In this document: positions 53,326 through 62,301 of the stretch, piece by piece
Position numbering within the stretch: position 1 is the first letter of the stretch
How the letters are laid out: every line of letters starts with the position of its first letter
Assembly: GCF_028280385.1 (NCBI RefSeq)
Contig: NZ_JANQLX010000015.1
Location: 62,001-126,000 of the forward strand
DNA: 64,000 bases
DNA from: Allomuricauda sp.
GTDB taxonomy: Bacteria > Bacteroidota > Bacteroidia > Flavobacteriales > Flavobacteriaceae
Direction of reading: 5' to 3'
Program-made: the position numbers and the translations under genes
The notes under the pieces: generated by a model
Database searches by the model: none
Told to the model about the DNA's origin: nothing
Seen by the model: the letters and a program-made list of their open reading frames with translations, nothing else

Positions 53326-54350
53326 TGTTGGCTGAGCACTTTGATGGCCTCTTGAACCATAAACTCTTGAGGAACAAAGCTGCCATGGATCCATTCCAGA
53401 TTATGATTCCAATAACCTGGGCATGAATCATACGCTTCAATGGAAAACGCATAACTTATTTCCACTATTAGCGGTTTGCCCATTTTATCAACTACAAAAT
53501 CAAAGGCAACACATTGCGAGTCTATTTTCTGTGCTGCATCAAAAGCTACTTCCAATACATCACTATTTAGGGAGGTATTGTCCAAATAATTAATAATCCC
53601 ACTTCCAGAAGCTCTAAAATCCCCTTTCCTGACCAGGCGTTCTATGGCAAATGCTTTTTCCCCAATTACTATTACCCTTATGTCCGATTTATTATTTGGA
53701 ACAAAGTCTTGAAAATAAACATACCCCTTTTCCTTTCCTGAAACTTTTTCAAGTCTTGATTTCAAAAATAGTCTGGCTATGCCCTTAAAAATTCCCAAAA
53801 AGGACTTAAAGTCTTTATCTTTTCTAAAATGCCATATTCTATTATAAAATAGGGCTGTGCGCCCACTTTTGCCAAATCCTCTGCCAAAACTCTTTCTAAC
53901 CAGTCTTTTGGCGGCGCCCTTTGTTTTAACCAGTTTTACATTGATTGCACCGGCTCCTCCCCTTAATTTAAATACTTTTGGATACGTAGTGTGTTCTGCC
54001 CATTTGAGTGCTTTCTGTCTATCATAAAAAACATAACTCGAAACCAAAGGTAGTTTCAATGCCTCGAGTAAATACTTCTGCCCTATCTTGTCATCAAAAT
54101 GCCAAGATGTATTAATGGACGGAAAAACCACAATCCCACTGTTTTCAAGGGCATGAACCAATTCCTTAGCAAATAGAACAGCTCTATGGTCTTCCTGGTC
54201 CCAATGCCATAAGAGCACCTTTATTCCTCTTAAGTCTGCTACAATATTGGTGTCATAGCAATCGACCACTATATATTGGATGTCTTGTTTTTCACAATAC
54301 TGTATCCATCTATCGCTAAAACTACCTGGTCTTCGGTGTATTGCTAACAA
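53322..54350 (-). CDS. ATP-grasp domain ligase
   Basis: 342-residue ATP-grasp enzyme: N-terminal part to about 95, the ATP-binding part (KYLLEALKLPLVSSYVFYDRQKAL, FKLRGGAGAINVKLVKT), VYFQDFVPNNKSDIRVIVIGEKAFAIERLVRKGDFRASGSG and the metal-binding FVVDKMGKPLIVEISYAFS. It is like RimK/D-Ala-D-Ala-type carboxylate-amine ligases. The gene is 1 nt after CapA-2 and overlaps epsG. It may attach an amino acid to a carboxyl group of the polysaccharide or its precursor. Confidence 0.82.
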   Translation of the reverse strand: MLAIHRRPGSFSDRWIQYCEKQDIQYIVVDCYDTNIVADLRGIKVLLWHWDQEDHRAVLFAKELVHALENSGIVVFPSINTSWHFDDKIGQKYLLEALKLPLVSSYVFYDRQKALKWAEHTTYPKVFKLRGGAGAINVKLVKTKGAAKRLVRKSFGRGFGKSGRTALFYNRIWHFRKDKDFKSFLGIFKGIARLFLKSRLEKVSGKEKGYVYFQDFVPNNKSDIRVIVIGEKAFAIERLVRKGDFRASGSGIINYLDNTSLNSDVLEVAFDAAQKIDSQCVAFDFVVDKMGKPLIVEISYAFSIEAYDSCPGYWNHNLEWIHGSFVPQEFMVQEAIKVLSQQ

Positions 54351-54351
54351 A

Positions 54352-55473
54352 TTATCTTTTTTTATAGAACTGATTCAACACCTCCATGCTTAGGTCATAA
54401 TGGGCCTCACACCTAAAAAAGTTGTGTACATCCAACAAATTTCTCCTATTAAAAACCCATTTTCCCAGACCAACTTTTTTAAGCACCCGCTTAAGGAAAG
54501 ATCTTTGGCCATTTATAATAAACAACCTGTTTGTGAATTCATGCATTGCAAACTGTTCCCATTTGTCTGACAATTTACGCTCATCCTGAATAACCTCATT
54601 TATGGGATAAATTGTCTTTTCAAAGAACTCCTTTTTTTCTTCTTCAGAAAATAGTCTTATTCCTTGTATGCTTTGATGATACGGTATGATTTTAAAATCA
54701 AGAATGTTTTTCGAATCCAGTTTTATCAGATATCCTTTAAACCAGTTGTCCGATTGACTTTCACTGTGAAAAACCAAATTCCCTAAACTGTAAACGATGG
54801 GCACGCCCTTAAACGTCTCGAAACCACTTGCGCAATGTGTGTGATGTCCAACAATTACGTCTGCACCATTTTCCGCATAAAATCTATATTGTTTTACCAT
54901 TCTTGGACTTGGGTAGGGATTAAATTCATGCCCTCCGTGGATAATCAAAATAACAACGTCGGCATTCTTTTTTGCCTCCTTTATTTGATGCAGGTTATCT
55001 ATTAGGTTCATTGGGTTGGCTCCAGCTTGGTCCTTTTTTGCAGAGGCCCATTCATTTTCTGCAATATTCAAAATAGCTATTTTCTGCCCTTCTGACTCAA
55101 CAACAAAAGGAGCTTGGGCCTCTTGAAGGTTCATCCCTGCACCGACAACCTCAATACCACTTTTAAAACAAACATCGAGGGTTTCTTGAAGGCCTTTTTC
55201 TCCATAATCCAAAATATGATTGTTGGCAAGAGTCAAAAGATCAATGCCTCCAGCTTTCAATGCTCCAATAGTTTTGGTGGAGGCCTTTATGCATGGCCCA
55301 GTTTTGGAAATTCCATTGACGGCGCTGGTAAGTGGAGATTCTAGATTCACAATTGAAAGGTCTGTACTCTGGAACAGCTCAAGTGAATCTCCCCAAATCT
55401 TTTCCGGCTCATGAATTGCATATCTTTCCAACTCACCGCCTAAGAAGACATCACCTCCTATTAGGATATTCAT
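54352..55473 (-). CDS. CapA-family protein 2
   Basis: 373 residues, CapA family: MNILIGGDVFLGGELERY, VNLESPLTS, LANNHILDYGEKGLQETLD, IHGGHEFNPYPSPRMV, and GHHTHCASGFETFKGVPIVYSLGNLVF follow the family order; the GGHE and GHHTH histidines suit a metallophosphoesterase-type site. No signal peptide. It overlaps the flippase gene by 23 nt and is followed after 1 nt by the ATP-grasp gene. Confidence 0.87.
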   Translation of the reverse strand: MNILIGGDVFLGGELERYAIHEPEKIWGDSLELFQSTDLSIVNLESPLTSAVNGISKTGPCIKASTKTIGALKAGGIDLLTLANNHILDYGEKGLQETLDVCFKSGIEVVGAGMNLQEAQAPFVVESEGQKIAILNIAENEWASAKKDQAGANPMNLIDNLHQIKEAKKNADVVILIIHGGHEFNPYPSPRMVKQYRFYAENGADVIVGHHTHCASGFETFKGVPIVYSLGNLVFHSESQSDNWFKGYLIKLDSKNILDFKIIPYHQSIQGIRLFSEEEKKEFFEKTIYPINEVIQDERKLSDKWEQFAMHEFTNRLFIINGQRSFLKRVLKKVGLGKWVFNRRNLLDVHNFFRCEAHYDLSMEVLNQFYKKR

Positions 55474-56746
55474 ATTCTAATAAATAAAAAATGTATCCTA
55501 TAAAAATACAATTTATCAATATCCCAACTAAAGAAAAAAGTTTTACGCTTAACAACATGCTGCCCGTTAATGCGCCAAAGTACAAACTCAAAAATCTTAG
55601 TATAAAAGATGCGGTTTCAATAATAAGCTGTTGTCTTTGCTTGTTAAGAATATAATACATAGCCGCTGCTGGTGGGTTAGTAAACATCAGGCCTACCCAA
55701 AGAAACATCCAACTCGCGTACTCCCCTGCATTGGACCACTCTTTACCAAAAACGAACTCAAAAATGTTCTCGCCATAAAAGAATATGGCACATAACGGAA
55801 TCAATACAATCAAAAAAAGCGTAAAGGTCACTTTCTTAAATTTTTTTCTCAATGACAAAAAATCATCGCTGGAATCTGCAGCCTCTTTAAAAAAGACTTG
55901 CCTCACGGAGTTTCCAATAAGAGCGGAAGGCAATTGTAAAATCCTCATTGCAAAAAAATACGCCCCTACTTCAACTGCCCCAAAATAATTGCCAAACATA
56001 ATTACAGGCAAGCCTTGCGAAACCGAATTCAATAGATTTTGTGGAGCGGAATAGACCGGGAAACGATAGTTTTTTTTAGCAATCTCCCATAATGGTTTTG
56101 CTTTTTTCGTGATTGTCAATAATTCCTTTATAAATGGAGGGAGTAAGACCAAAAGTCCAAAAAATGCGCCTATGATATTGCCCAAGACCAAACCGGTACC
56201 AGATCCAACAATGAAGGCCAAAATGAGTTGGCTACTTGTCAGGGAAACCTTGTCGAAAACAGATTTTTTCGCCAATCTCTTATATCGCTTTTCCCTATTG
56301 GACAGTTGTATTAGAATGGCATTAACCCCCAACAATAGTGATAATGTTCCCAACAATAGAATGCCTTGTGGACCATAATCCATCCCACTGAGCTTTTTTA
56401 AAAGCTCTGGCCAGAAATAGCTTATAATGCAAAATGATGTAATTATGGCAAATAAGCCAATTGCAGAAAGGATAACAAGCGAATTCCTTTCCTTATCCTC
56501 TTTGCATGGAACAATCGCCATTTCATACTTTAAGGTGGCTGTACCAGACAATATTAATGACAATGTAATAATGCCTCCCAGATATCCAAAATCACTTTGG
56601 TCATAGAGCCTAGAAAGTACAGGGGACATCAACACGCCAACGATCTGCGCTATAAAGGTTCCAGAGGCTAAGAATGAAACGTTCTTTACAAATTGATTAT
56701 TAAAGACTCTAATTAACTTCATCAAGGAGACTTTGATTAAGCCCAT
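55451..56746 (-). CDS. Wzx-type oligosaccharide flippase
   Basis: 431 residues, about 12-14 membrane helices, Wzx/MOP-type with LASGTFIAQIVGVLMSPVLSRLYDQSDFGYLGG near the N-terminus. First gene of the glycosyltransferase part of the locus; a 368-bp gap separates it from cysN. An in-frame ATG at 56722 (MKLIRVFNNQF) is a plausible alternative start. Confidence 0.87.
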   Translation of the reverse strand: MGLIKVSLMKLIRVFNNQFVKNVSFLASGTFIAQIVGVLMSPVLSRLYDQSDFGYLGGIITLSLILSGTATLKYEMAIVPCKEDKERNSLVILSAIGLFAIITSFCIISYFWPELLKKLSGMDYGPQGILLLGTLSLLLGVNAILIQLSNREKRYKRLAKKSVFDKVSLTSSQLILAFIVGSGTGLVLGNIIGAFFGLLVLLPPFIKELLTITKKAKPLWEIAKKNYRFPVYSAPQNLLNSVSQGLPVIMFGNYFGAVEVGAYFFAMRILQLPSALIGNSVRQVFFKEAADSSDDFLSLRKKFKKVTFTLFLIVLIPLCAIFFYGENIFEFVFGKEWSNAGEYASWMFLWVGLMFTNPPAAAMYYILNKQRQQLIIETASFILRFLSLYFGALTGSMLLSVKLFSLVGILINCIFIGYIFYLLEYEYPNRR

Positions 56747-57114
56747 TTATTTAACATTCTAGAAAGATGTCCATCTTTATACTAATCAAGTTTGTCCTTA
56801 AATGACCATAATCACACCCTAGTATTAGCATTGCATCTGAATTTCGCATAAGATTTTAAAGCGCTTCAAATTAACCATAAAAATTATGAATGAATTGTCC
56901 TTAATAATTTAATTCATCTCCAGAAGTGGTTCTTGTTTGAATACCATGGGGTTCGATTTTCCTGAATCAAATGAGTTTAGTTAGCGGGTCAGTCTATTTC
57001 GGAACGTCTTGGGAAAACCATTCACAATTAAAGGAACGAAAACCCTTAATTTCTCTCTTCATAACGGTCTTAAAGGTTTAAGACAAACATGATTGCCTTC
57101 AAGATATTTCAAAA
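56747..57114. other. 368-bp gap between cysN and the flippase operon
   Basis: No gene is supported. AT-rich, with a perfect 18-bp palindrome at 57067-57084. It probably holds the promoter of the flippase operon, but no convincing TTG / TAnnTTTG pair was found; the closest sequence, TTAATTTG, lies on the minus strand near 56870. Confidence 0.5.
57067..57084 (-). terminator. Palindrome after cysN, possible weak terminator
   Basis: Perfect inverted repeat GTCTTAAA-GG-TTTAAGAC, 31-48 nt past the cysN stop on the minus strand. AU-rich stem and no T tract, so any termination would be weak. Confidence 0.35.
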
Positions 57115-58368
57115 CTAAACAATCATGCCAGCAGCAACCGTTTCGTTAGTGTTCTCGTCAACCAAAATAAAGCTACCTGTGGTTCGGTTCTCCCTATAGG
57201 AATCCACCAATAAAGGTTTGGTAGTCCTGATTTTTACCTTGCATATATCATTCATACCCATTTCCACGTCCTCCGGCTTGCGGTTCAAGGTGTTGATATC
57301 AATTTTGTAGATGACCTCCTTAATCATCGCCTTTTGTTCGTTGGAAGTGTGCCTGATCGTATATTTTGCCCTAGGTTTTGCCGAGTCGTTATGTAACCAG
57401 CAAAGCATAGCTTCTACATCCTGACTGGGCTCCGGTTTGTTGTTGGAACGTGCGATCATATCCCCACGGCTAATATCAATATCATCTTCCAGCGTAATGG
57501 ACACGGACATGGGTGCAAAGGCTTCTTCCAATTCCCCATCATTTGTGTCTATGGATTTTATTTTTGAAGTAAATCCAGATGGCAAAATAGTAACCTCATC
57601 GCCTTTCCTGAACACTCCACTGGCAACACGGCCGGCATAACCCCTATAATCGCGGTATTCCTCACTCTGGGGGCGCAATACCGTTTGAACCGGGAATCTT
57701 GCATCCACTTTGTTGATGTCACTACTAATATGCATGGTCTCCAGGGTATGCAATAAAGGTGCCCCCTGGTACCAACCCATATTTTCCGATCGGTTTACCA
57801 CATTGTCTCCCAACAAGGCGCTTATTGGGATAAAGCGGACATCTTTGACCAATAATTTTGAAGAAAACTCCTCAAACTGGCCAATGACCTTGTTGTAGGC
57901 TTCCTCCTTGAAATCCACCAAATCCATTTTATTGATGCAGACAATAATGTGCGGTATTTGAAGCAAGGAAGCAATAAATGCATGTCGCTTGGTCTGTTCA
58001 ATTACCCCGTGCCGTGCATCAACCAAAATGATGGCGGCGTTGGCCGTGGAAGCCCCGGTGACCATGTTTCGGGTATATTGAATATGTCCTGGTGTATCCG
58101 CTATGATAAATTTCCGTTTCGGAGTAGTGAAATAGCGATAGGCCACATCAATGGTTATCCCCTGTTCTCTTTCATCCCGTAAACCATCCGTGAAAAGCGC
58201 CAAATCCACACCTTCATGCCCCTTTTGTTTACTGGTGTTCTCAATGGCCTCCAGTTGGTCTTCAAAAATGGACTTGGAATCATATAGAAGTCGCCCTATC
58301 AAGGTGCTCTTTCCATCATCCACACTGCCCGCGGTTGTAAATCGTAATAGTTGATTGTTGTCTAACAT
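57115..58368 (-). CDS. cysN: Sulfate adenylyltransferase subunit 1 (GTPase)
   Basis: 417-residue GTPase subunit of ATP sulfurylase. EF-Tu-like motifs: P-loop SVDDGKSTLIGRLL (from about residue 15), DTPGHIQYTRNM, NKMDLVDF. It drives formation of APS from sulfate and ATP together with CysD. It lacks a fused APS kinase, which is supplied by the separate cysC. Gene order cysQ-DUF2061-cysC-cysD-cysN. Confidence 0.97.
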   Translation of the reverse strand: MLDNNQLLRFTTAGSVDDGKSTLIGRLLYDSKSIFEDQLEAIENTSKQKGHEGVDLALFTDGLRDEREQGITIDVAYRYFTTPKRKFIIADTPGHIQYTRNMVTGASTANAAIILVDARHGVIEQTKRHAFIASLLQIPHIIVCINKMDLVDFKEEAYNKVIGQFEEFSSKLLVKDVRFIPISALLGDNVVNRSENMGWYQGAPLLHTLETMHISSDINKVDARFPVQTVLRPQSEEYRDYRGYAGRVASGVFRKGDEVTILPSGFTSKIKSIDTNDGELEEAFAPMSVSITLEDDIDISRGDMIARSNNKPEPSQDVEAMLCWLHNDSAKPRAKYTIRHTSNEQKAMIKEVIYKIDINTLNRKPEDVEMGMNDICKVKIRTTKPLLVDSYRENRTTGSFILVDENTNETVAAGMIV

Positions 58369-58376
58369 CTTCGTGC

Positions 58377-59282
58377 TTAAAAATATCCTTGTTTCTTTCG
58401 GTCTTCCATGGCTGTTTCGGAGCGTTTATCATCACTCCTATTCCCCCTTTCGGTCTGGCGCATCGCGGCCACTTCCTGGGCAATTTTTTCCAACGTGTCG
58501 GCATCGGATTCAATGCCACCCGTGATGGTAATATCCCCCAAGGTTCTAAATCGAATTTTTTTGGTTTCGATTTTTTCCCTTTCATCCAATTGCAAAAACT
58601 CAGAATTGGGAATCCAGGAATCATTCCTCCAAACCACTTCGCGTTCGTGCGCAAAATAAAGTGATGGGATTTCAATGTTTTCCCTTTTGATGTAGTTCCA
58701 AACATCCATTTCGGTCCAATTGCTTATTGGAAATGCCCTAAAGTGCTCTCCTTCAAAATGCTTCCCGTTGAACAAGTTCCAAAGCTCTGGCCTTTGGTTT
58801 TTGGGGTCCCATTGGCCAAAATCGTCCCGGTGCGAAAAGAACCTCTCTTTTGCCCTTGCCTTTTCCTCATCCCTACGGCCTCCGCCAATGGCACAATCTA
58901 CTTTATTCGATTCTATGGCGTCCAATAGGGTGGTGATTTGAAGGGCGTTACGCGTGGCATTCTTACCCTTTTCTTCGGCCACCCGACCAGTGTCAATGGA
59001 TTCCTGAACGGATCCCACAATAAGTCTTACTCCAAGAGATTTGATAAGATCATCCCTAAATTTTATGGTTTCAGGGAAATTATGGCCGGTATCCACATGC
59101 ATCAAGGCAAATGGGATCTTACTCGGGAAAAATGCTTTTTTCGCCAAGTGGGTGACCACAATGGAATCCTTTCCCCCTGAAAACAATATCACAGGATTTT
59201 GGAATTGGGCCCAAACTTCTCTCAGCACATAAATGGCTTCGGACTCCAATTCATCCAGATAGTTCAAATAATACTTACTCAT
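58377..59282 (-). CDS. cysD: Sulfate adenylyltransferase subunit 2
   Basis: 301-residue catalytic subunit of ATP sulfurylase, adenylating sulfate. PP-loop SGGKDS (35-40), ESNKVDCAIGGGRRDEEKARAKERFFSHRD and PISNWTEMDVWNYI are family hallmarks. It overlaps cysC by 8 nt and precedes cysN by 8 nt. Confidence 0.97.
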   Translation of the reverse strand: MSKYYLNYLDELESEAIYVLREVWAQFQNPVILFSGGKDSIVVTHLAKKAFFPSKIPFALMHVDTGHNFPETIKFRDDLIKSLGVRLIVGSVQESIDTGRVAEEKGKNATRNALQITTLLDAIESNKVDCAIGGGRRDEEKARAKERFFSHRDDFGQWDPKNQRPELWNLFNGKHFEGEHFRAFPISNWTEMDVWNYIKRENIEIPSLYFAHEREVVWRNDSWIPNSEFLQLDEREKIETKKIRFRTLGDITITGGIESDADTLEKIAQEVAAMRQTERGNRSDDKRSETAMEDRKKQGYF

Positions 59283-59877
59283 TTTCTTGAAGTTCTAATT
59301 TTTTTTGAATTGTCTTATAGATAATTTCAATGCTCTCTGCCACCGTATTTTTCTCTGTTACCTCAACGTCAGGATTTGTTGGGGCTTCATAAGGGGCAGA
59401 AATTCCTGTCATGTTTTTGATTTCCCCTGCTCTTGCTTTCTTATACAATCCTTTTACGTCCCTTCTTTCGCACTCCCCCAAACTGGTGTTTACAAAAACT
59501 TCAATGTAATTGTCGGCTTCAACTGTTTTCTTTATGAATTCCCTGTCCTTTTCATAGGGTGCCACGAACGCAGCCAAAACCACAATACCGGCATCGATGA
59601 ACAATTTGGAGATCTCACCAATCCTTCTATTATTTTCTGAGCGATCTTCCGGACTGAACGTCAGGTCAAAATTAATTCCTCTGCGGATATTATCACCATC
59701 CAGCACATATGTTTTTATACCGGTTTCAAATAGTTTTTGCTCCAACGCATTTGCAATGGTGGATTTTCCGGAACCGGATAGGCCTGTAAAGAATATGAGA
59801 AAGGAATTGTGCTTGTTCATGGCTCTTCTTTCCTTTCTACTGATCTTATAACTATGGGTTATGATGTTCTTTTCCAT
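59275..59877 (-). CDS. cysC: Adenylylsulfate kinase
   Basis: 200-residue APS kinase, making PAPS from APS and ATP. Walker A GLSGSGKS (32-39), DGDNIRRGI, FVNTSLGECERRDVKGLYKKARAGEIKNMTGISAPYE. The longer start at 59877 is preferred: ITHSYKISRKERR matches the usual N-terminus before the P-loop. It overlaps the DUF2061 gene by 19 nt. Confidence 0.96.
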   Translation of the reverse strand: MEKNIITHSYKISRKERRAMNKHNSFLIFFTGLSGSGKSTIANALEQKLFETGIKTYVLDGDNIRRGINFDLTFSPEDRSENNRRIGEISKLFIDAGIVVLAAFVAPYEKDREFIKKTVEADNYIEVFVNTSLGECERRDVKGLYKKARAGEIKNMTGISAPYEAPTNPDVEVTEKNTVAESIEIIYKTIQKKLELQENE

Positions 59878-60290
59878 TTTTTAGCTCTTATTCTAATGTC
59901 GAGTCCGTAGTTGATGCGGTACCATGCCCTTTCATGAAGGTAGTATAGCACCATTTTGGTAATTACTTCGGCAAAGCCTATTTTTAAACCGGTCAGGGGA
60001 TTTCCTGATATGATCCAAGAAAGTACTATGGTATCCATAGTACCTATTGCCCTCCACGTAACCGTTTTTATCAGGTGCCTTTTTTGGCTATTGGTAACAT
60101 CAACTGAGAGCCATACCCTCTCATGAAGATAGTACAAAACCATTTTGGTGAGCAATTCTGCAAGGCCTATCTTAAGTCCAGTAAAAGGGTTTCCGGTGAT
60201 TATCCAGGACAAAACAATGGTGTCCAGAGTGCCCACTATGCGCCAGGTAATGGTCTTGGCCAAGTGCCTTTTGTACGAGACCTTTCCCAT
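59859..60290 (-). CDS. Tandem DUF2061 membrane protein
   Basis: 143 residues consisting of two copies of the DUF2061 domain (residues 7-60 and 70-123), identical at 43 of 54 positions. Each has a KRHL-x-KTxTWR start, a hydrophobic stretch and a TKMVLYYLHER end. DUF2061 genes occur in sulfate-activation operons; the function is unknown, perhaps sulfate uptake or membrane association of the PAPS machinery. Shares one base with cysQ and overlaps cysC. Confidence 0.85.
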   Translation of the reverse strand: MGKVSYKRHLAKTITWRIVGTLDTIVLSWIITGNPFTGLKIGLAELLTKMVLYYLHERVWLSVDVTNSQKRHLIKTVTWRAIGTMDTIVLSWIISGNPLTGLKIGFAEVITKMVLYYLHERAWYRINYGLDIRIRAKKWKRTS

Positions 60291-61105
60291 TAACCCTTGA
60301 TAAGAAAATAGCTGTTCAACAAATTTTCCTTATTATACTGGAGTTCAGCATTTGTTTCTTTCGAGATTACCTGAAGTCCAACAGCATTGCAAATAGCGTG
60401 CCCGGCAGCCGTATCCCATTCCATGGTAGGGGCAAATCGAGGATATACATCCGCTTTACCTTCGGCCACCAAACAAAACTTTAAAGAACTTCCTTTGGAA
60501 ACAATTTCGATTTCTTCGTACTGTTCTTTTAATTGGGAGATGAAATCCTCTGTATCTTCATTCATATGGGATCTGCTTCCCACCACCCTTATTTTCTTGG
60601 GTGAATCAGTTCCGGGAACAATCTGTGCTTCGCTGTTAAATAGGTGTTCCGGTAAATTATGTTCTTCATCCAGATGAAGCTTATAGGCCTTTTTTTCCTT
60701 GGTATCAGCACAATAGAGCTCGCGGGTAACGGGAACATAAATGACCCCCATTACTGGGACTCCATTTTTGATCAAGGCGATGTTTACCGTAAACTCACCA
60801 TTTCTTTTGATAAATTCTTTGGTTCCGTCCAATGGGTCCACCATCCAACAGGTCTGCCAATCTTTCCTGACGTTAAATTCCAATTGTTTGTTCTCCTCAG
60901 AAATAATGGGGAGTCCGGTTGGGACCAAATGTCCATTAATTACTAGATTGGATTTTAGGTCCGCAGTTGTCAAAGGGGATTTATCTCCCTTTTCCAATAC
61001 CTGGAAGTCCATTTTCTCATATACTTCCAAAATTGCCTTCCCTGCATCTATTGATGCATGTATTGCGGTCTGTAAAAGACTTGAGGTTTCAAGGTTGGAT
61101 TTCAA
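60290..61105 (-). CDS. cysQ: 3'(2'),5'-bisphosphate nucleotidase
   Basis: 271-residue inositol-monophosphatase-type enzyme that hydrolyses PAP, the by-product of PAPS-dependent sulfation. Motifs: ISEENK, WMVDPLDGTKEFI, and EWDTAAGHAI provide the metal ligands. It is the first gene of the sulfate-activation unit; a TAGTTTTG box at 61121-61128 (minus strand) may be its -7 element. Confidence 0.93.
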   Translation of the reverse strand: MKSNLETSSLLQTAIHASIDAGKAILEVYEKMDFQVLEKGDKSPLTTADLKSNLVINGHLVPTGLPIISEENKQLEFNVRKDWQTCWMVDPLDGTKEFIKRNGEFTVNIALIKNGVPVMGVIYVPVTRELYCADTKEKKAYKLHLDEEHNLPEHLFNSEAQIVPGTDSPKKIRVVGSRSHMNEDTEDFISQLKEQYEEIEIVSKGSSLKFCLVAEGKADVYPRFAPTMEWDTAAGHAICNAVGLQVISKETNAELQYNKENLLNSYFLIKG

Positions 61106-61243
61106 TTTCTAAGATTTTTGCAAAACTATACTATCTCCGTCATGGGGGTCTAACGGATGAACTAACTAACCGCAAATATGGTTGATTATTGTCCTAGGCC
61201 ACAAACATTTACGTTTAACTGACCGTTTTGGGAGATATATGTT

Positions 61244-61257
61244 TTAAGGGCCCTTAA
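61244..61257. other. 14-bp palindrome at the end of the Wzz-like gene
   Basis: Perfect palindrome TTAAGGGCCCTTAA overlaps the Wzz-like stop codon. No T tract. Possible weak terminator or protein-binding site; nothing more can be said. Confidence 0.3.
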
Positions 61258-62300
61258 TTTTGAGAATAATCTCTTAAAAATTTATTCAATTGAAGGGCCA
61301 ATAATACACCAATTACCATAACTAGAAGAACCAATGGCAATACAAAAAGATACCTATTCCAAAGCCCTTTCAATGCAACTCCTCTTGTTGGGAAATCGCT
61401 TATAATATTTAGAATTTCGGATTTATTCGCCCTTTCACGATTAAGTTCCACCAACCGCTCTTTTAGAACCTCCTTTTCCTGGACCAAGGCCAACTCCTTA
61501 TTGCGGGACTCCCCATTTTCAGCCAAATTGATATTGGTTCCTTGCATAGGCTTGTCGGCCTCTTTAATCAATACCGTTCTGTATAAGCTCTGAAGAGAAT
61601 CAATTTCCGTTAATTGCTTCAGGTATATTTCTTCTTGAAGATCTAAGTTTTCGTCATTTATCTTCTTTTGCAACTTGAAGTAATCATTTACAGAGATTGA
61701 TCCAATGATGGCCTGCTGCATTTTTTTTGCCACCTTGTTATTCGTACTCATCACTGAAATTTGATGAAATCTGGCATCAAGGGAATTGAAGTTTTTTAGA
61801 TAATTTTCAAAATCAATTGTCTTGATCGTTGTGGTGTCCAGATTTTTGATAAAATCATCGAACAGCTTAATTTTTTGGTTTTCATCTGAATAAGAATCCA
61901 CGAAAATCTGTATTATGCTTCCAGCCTCATGCTCAGTTATATTGAGTGCCGTTGCCAAAGTTGTTGAATCTTTTGCTTTGGCCAAGTCGTCGTAAAAATC
62001 AATATTGTTATAGAGCTGTTGTACGCTGTTGAAATTAGGTTCCACAACCATTTTGGATATGTACTTTTCAGGTAATCTTTTATCCAAAAAGTAGCCTGCT
62101 ACGCCCCCTACAATAACTGCAATGGACAACACGATGATATTCTTTTGAATGAATATCAGTAACAAAATCAACAGATGGAATATCCCCTTAAAAATACCGC
62201 CAATAAAATTAAAGAATCTTTCAAACGCCCTGCCAATAATCTGGAACAATTGCCCCAAATCTATTTCGTCTGAACTGTTGTTAACTGGTTGCTCTGCCAT
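61254..62300 (-). CDS. Wzz-like chain-length determinant protein
   Basis: 348 residues: two membrane helices (about 40-68 and 318-340) flank a periplasmic helical region with coiled-coil-like segments (DENLDLQEEIYLKQLTEIDSLQSLY and KELALVQEKEVLKERLVELNRER). This is the Wzz/FepE layout of polysaccharide co-polymerases that set chain length; no tyrosine kinase domain is attached. It follows the DUF6909 gene after 1 nt. Confidence 0.8.
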   Translation of the reverse strand: MAEQPVNNSSDEIDLGQLFQIIGRAFERFFNFIGGIFKGIFHLLILLLIFIQKNIIVLSIAVIVGGVAGYFLDKRLPEKYISKMVVEPNFNSVQQLYNNIDFYDDLAKAKDSTTLATALNITEHEAGSIIQIFVDSYSDENQKIKLFDDFIKNLDTTTIKTIDFENYLKNFNSLDARFHQISVMSTNNKVAKKMQQAIIGSISVNDYFKLQKKINDENLDLQEEIYLKQLTEIDSLQSLYRTVLIKEADKPMQGTNINLAENGESRNKELALVQEKEVLKERLVELNRERANKSEILNIISDFPTRGVALKGLWNRYLFVLPLVLLVMVIGVLLALQLNKFLRDYSQN

Positions 62301-62301
62301 T

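Noticed and set aside
53326..53394. Longer N-terminus of the EpsG-like protein beginning at 53394
   Set aside because: It runs through the end of the ATP-grasp gene; the ATGA overlap at 53325 is a better start.
56747..57114. A possible JUMPStart/ops-like antitermination element in front of the flippase operon
   Set aside because: No GGCGGTAG-type core was found on either strand.
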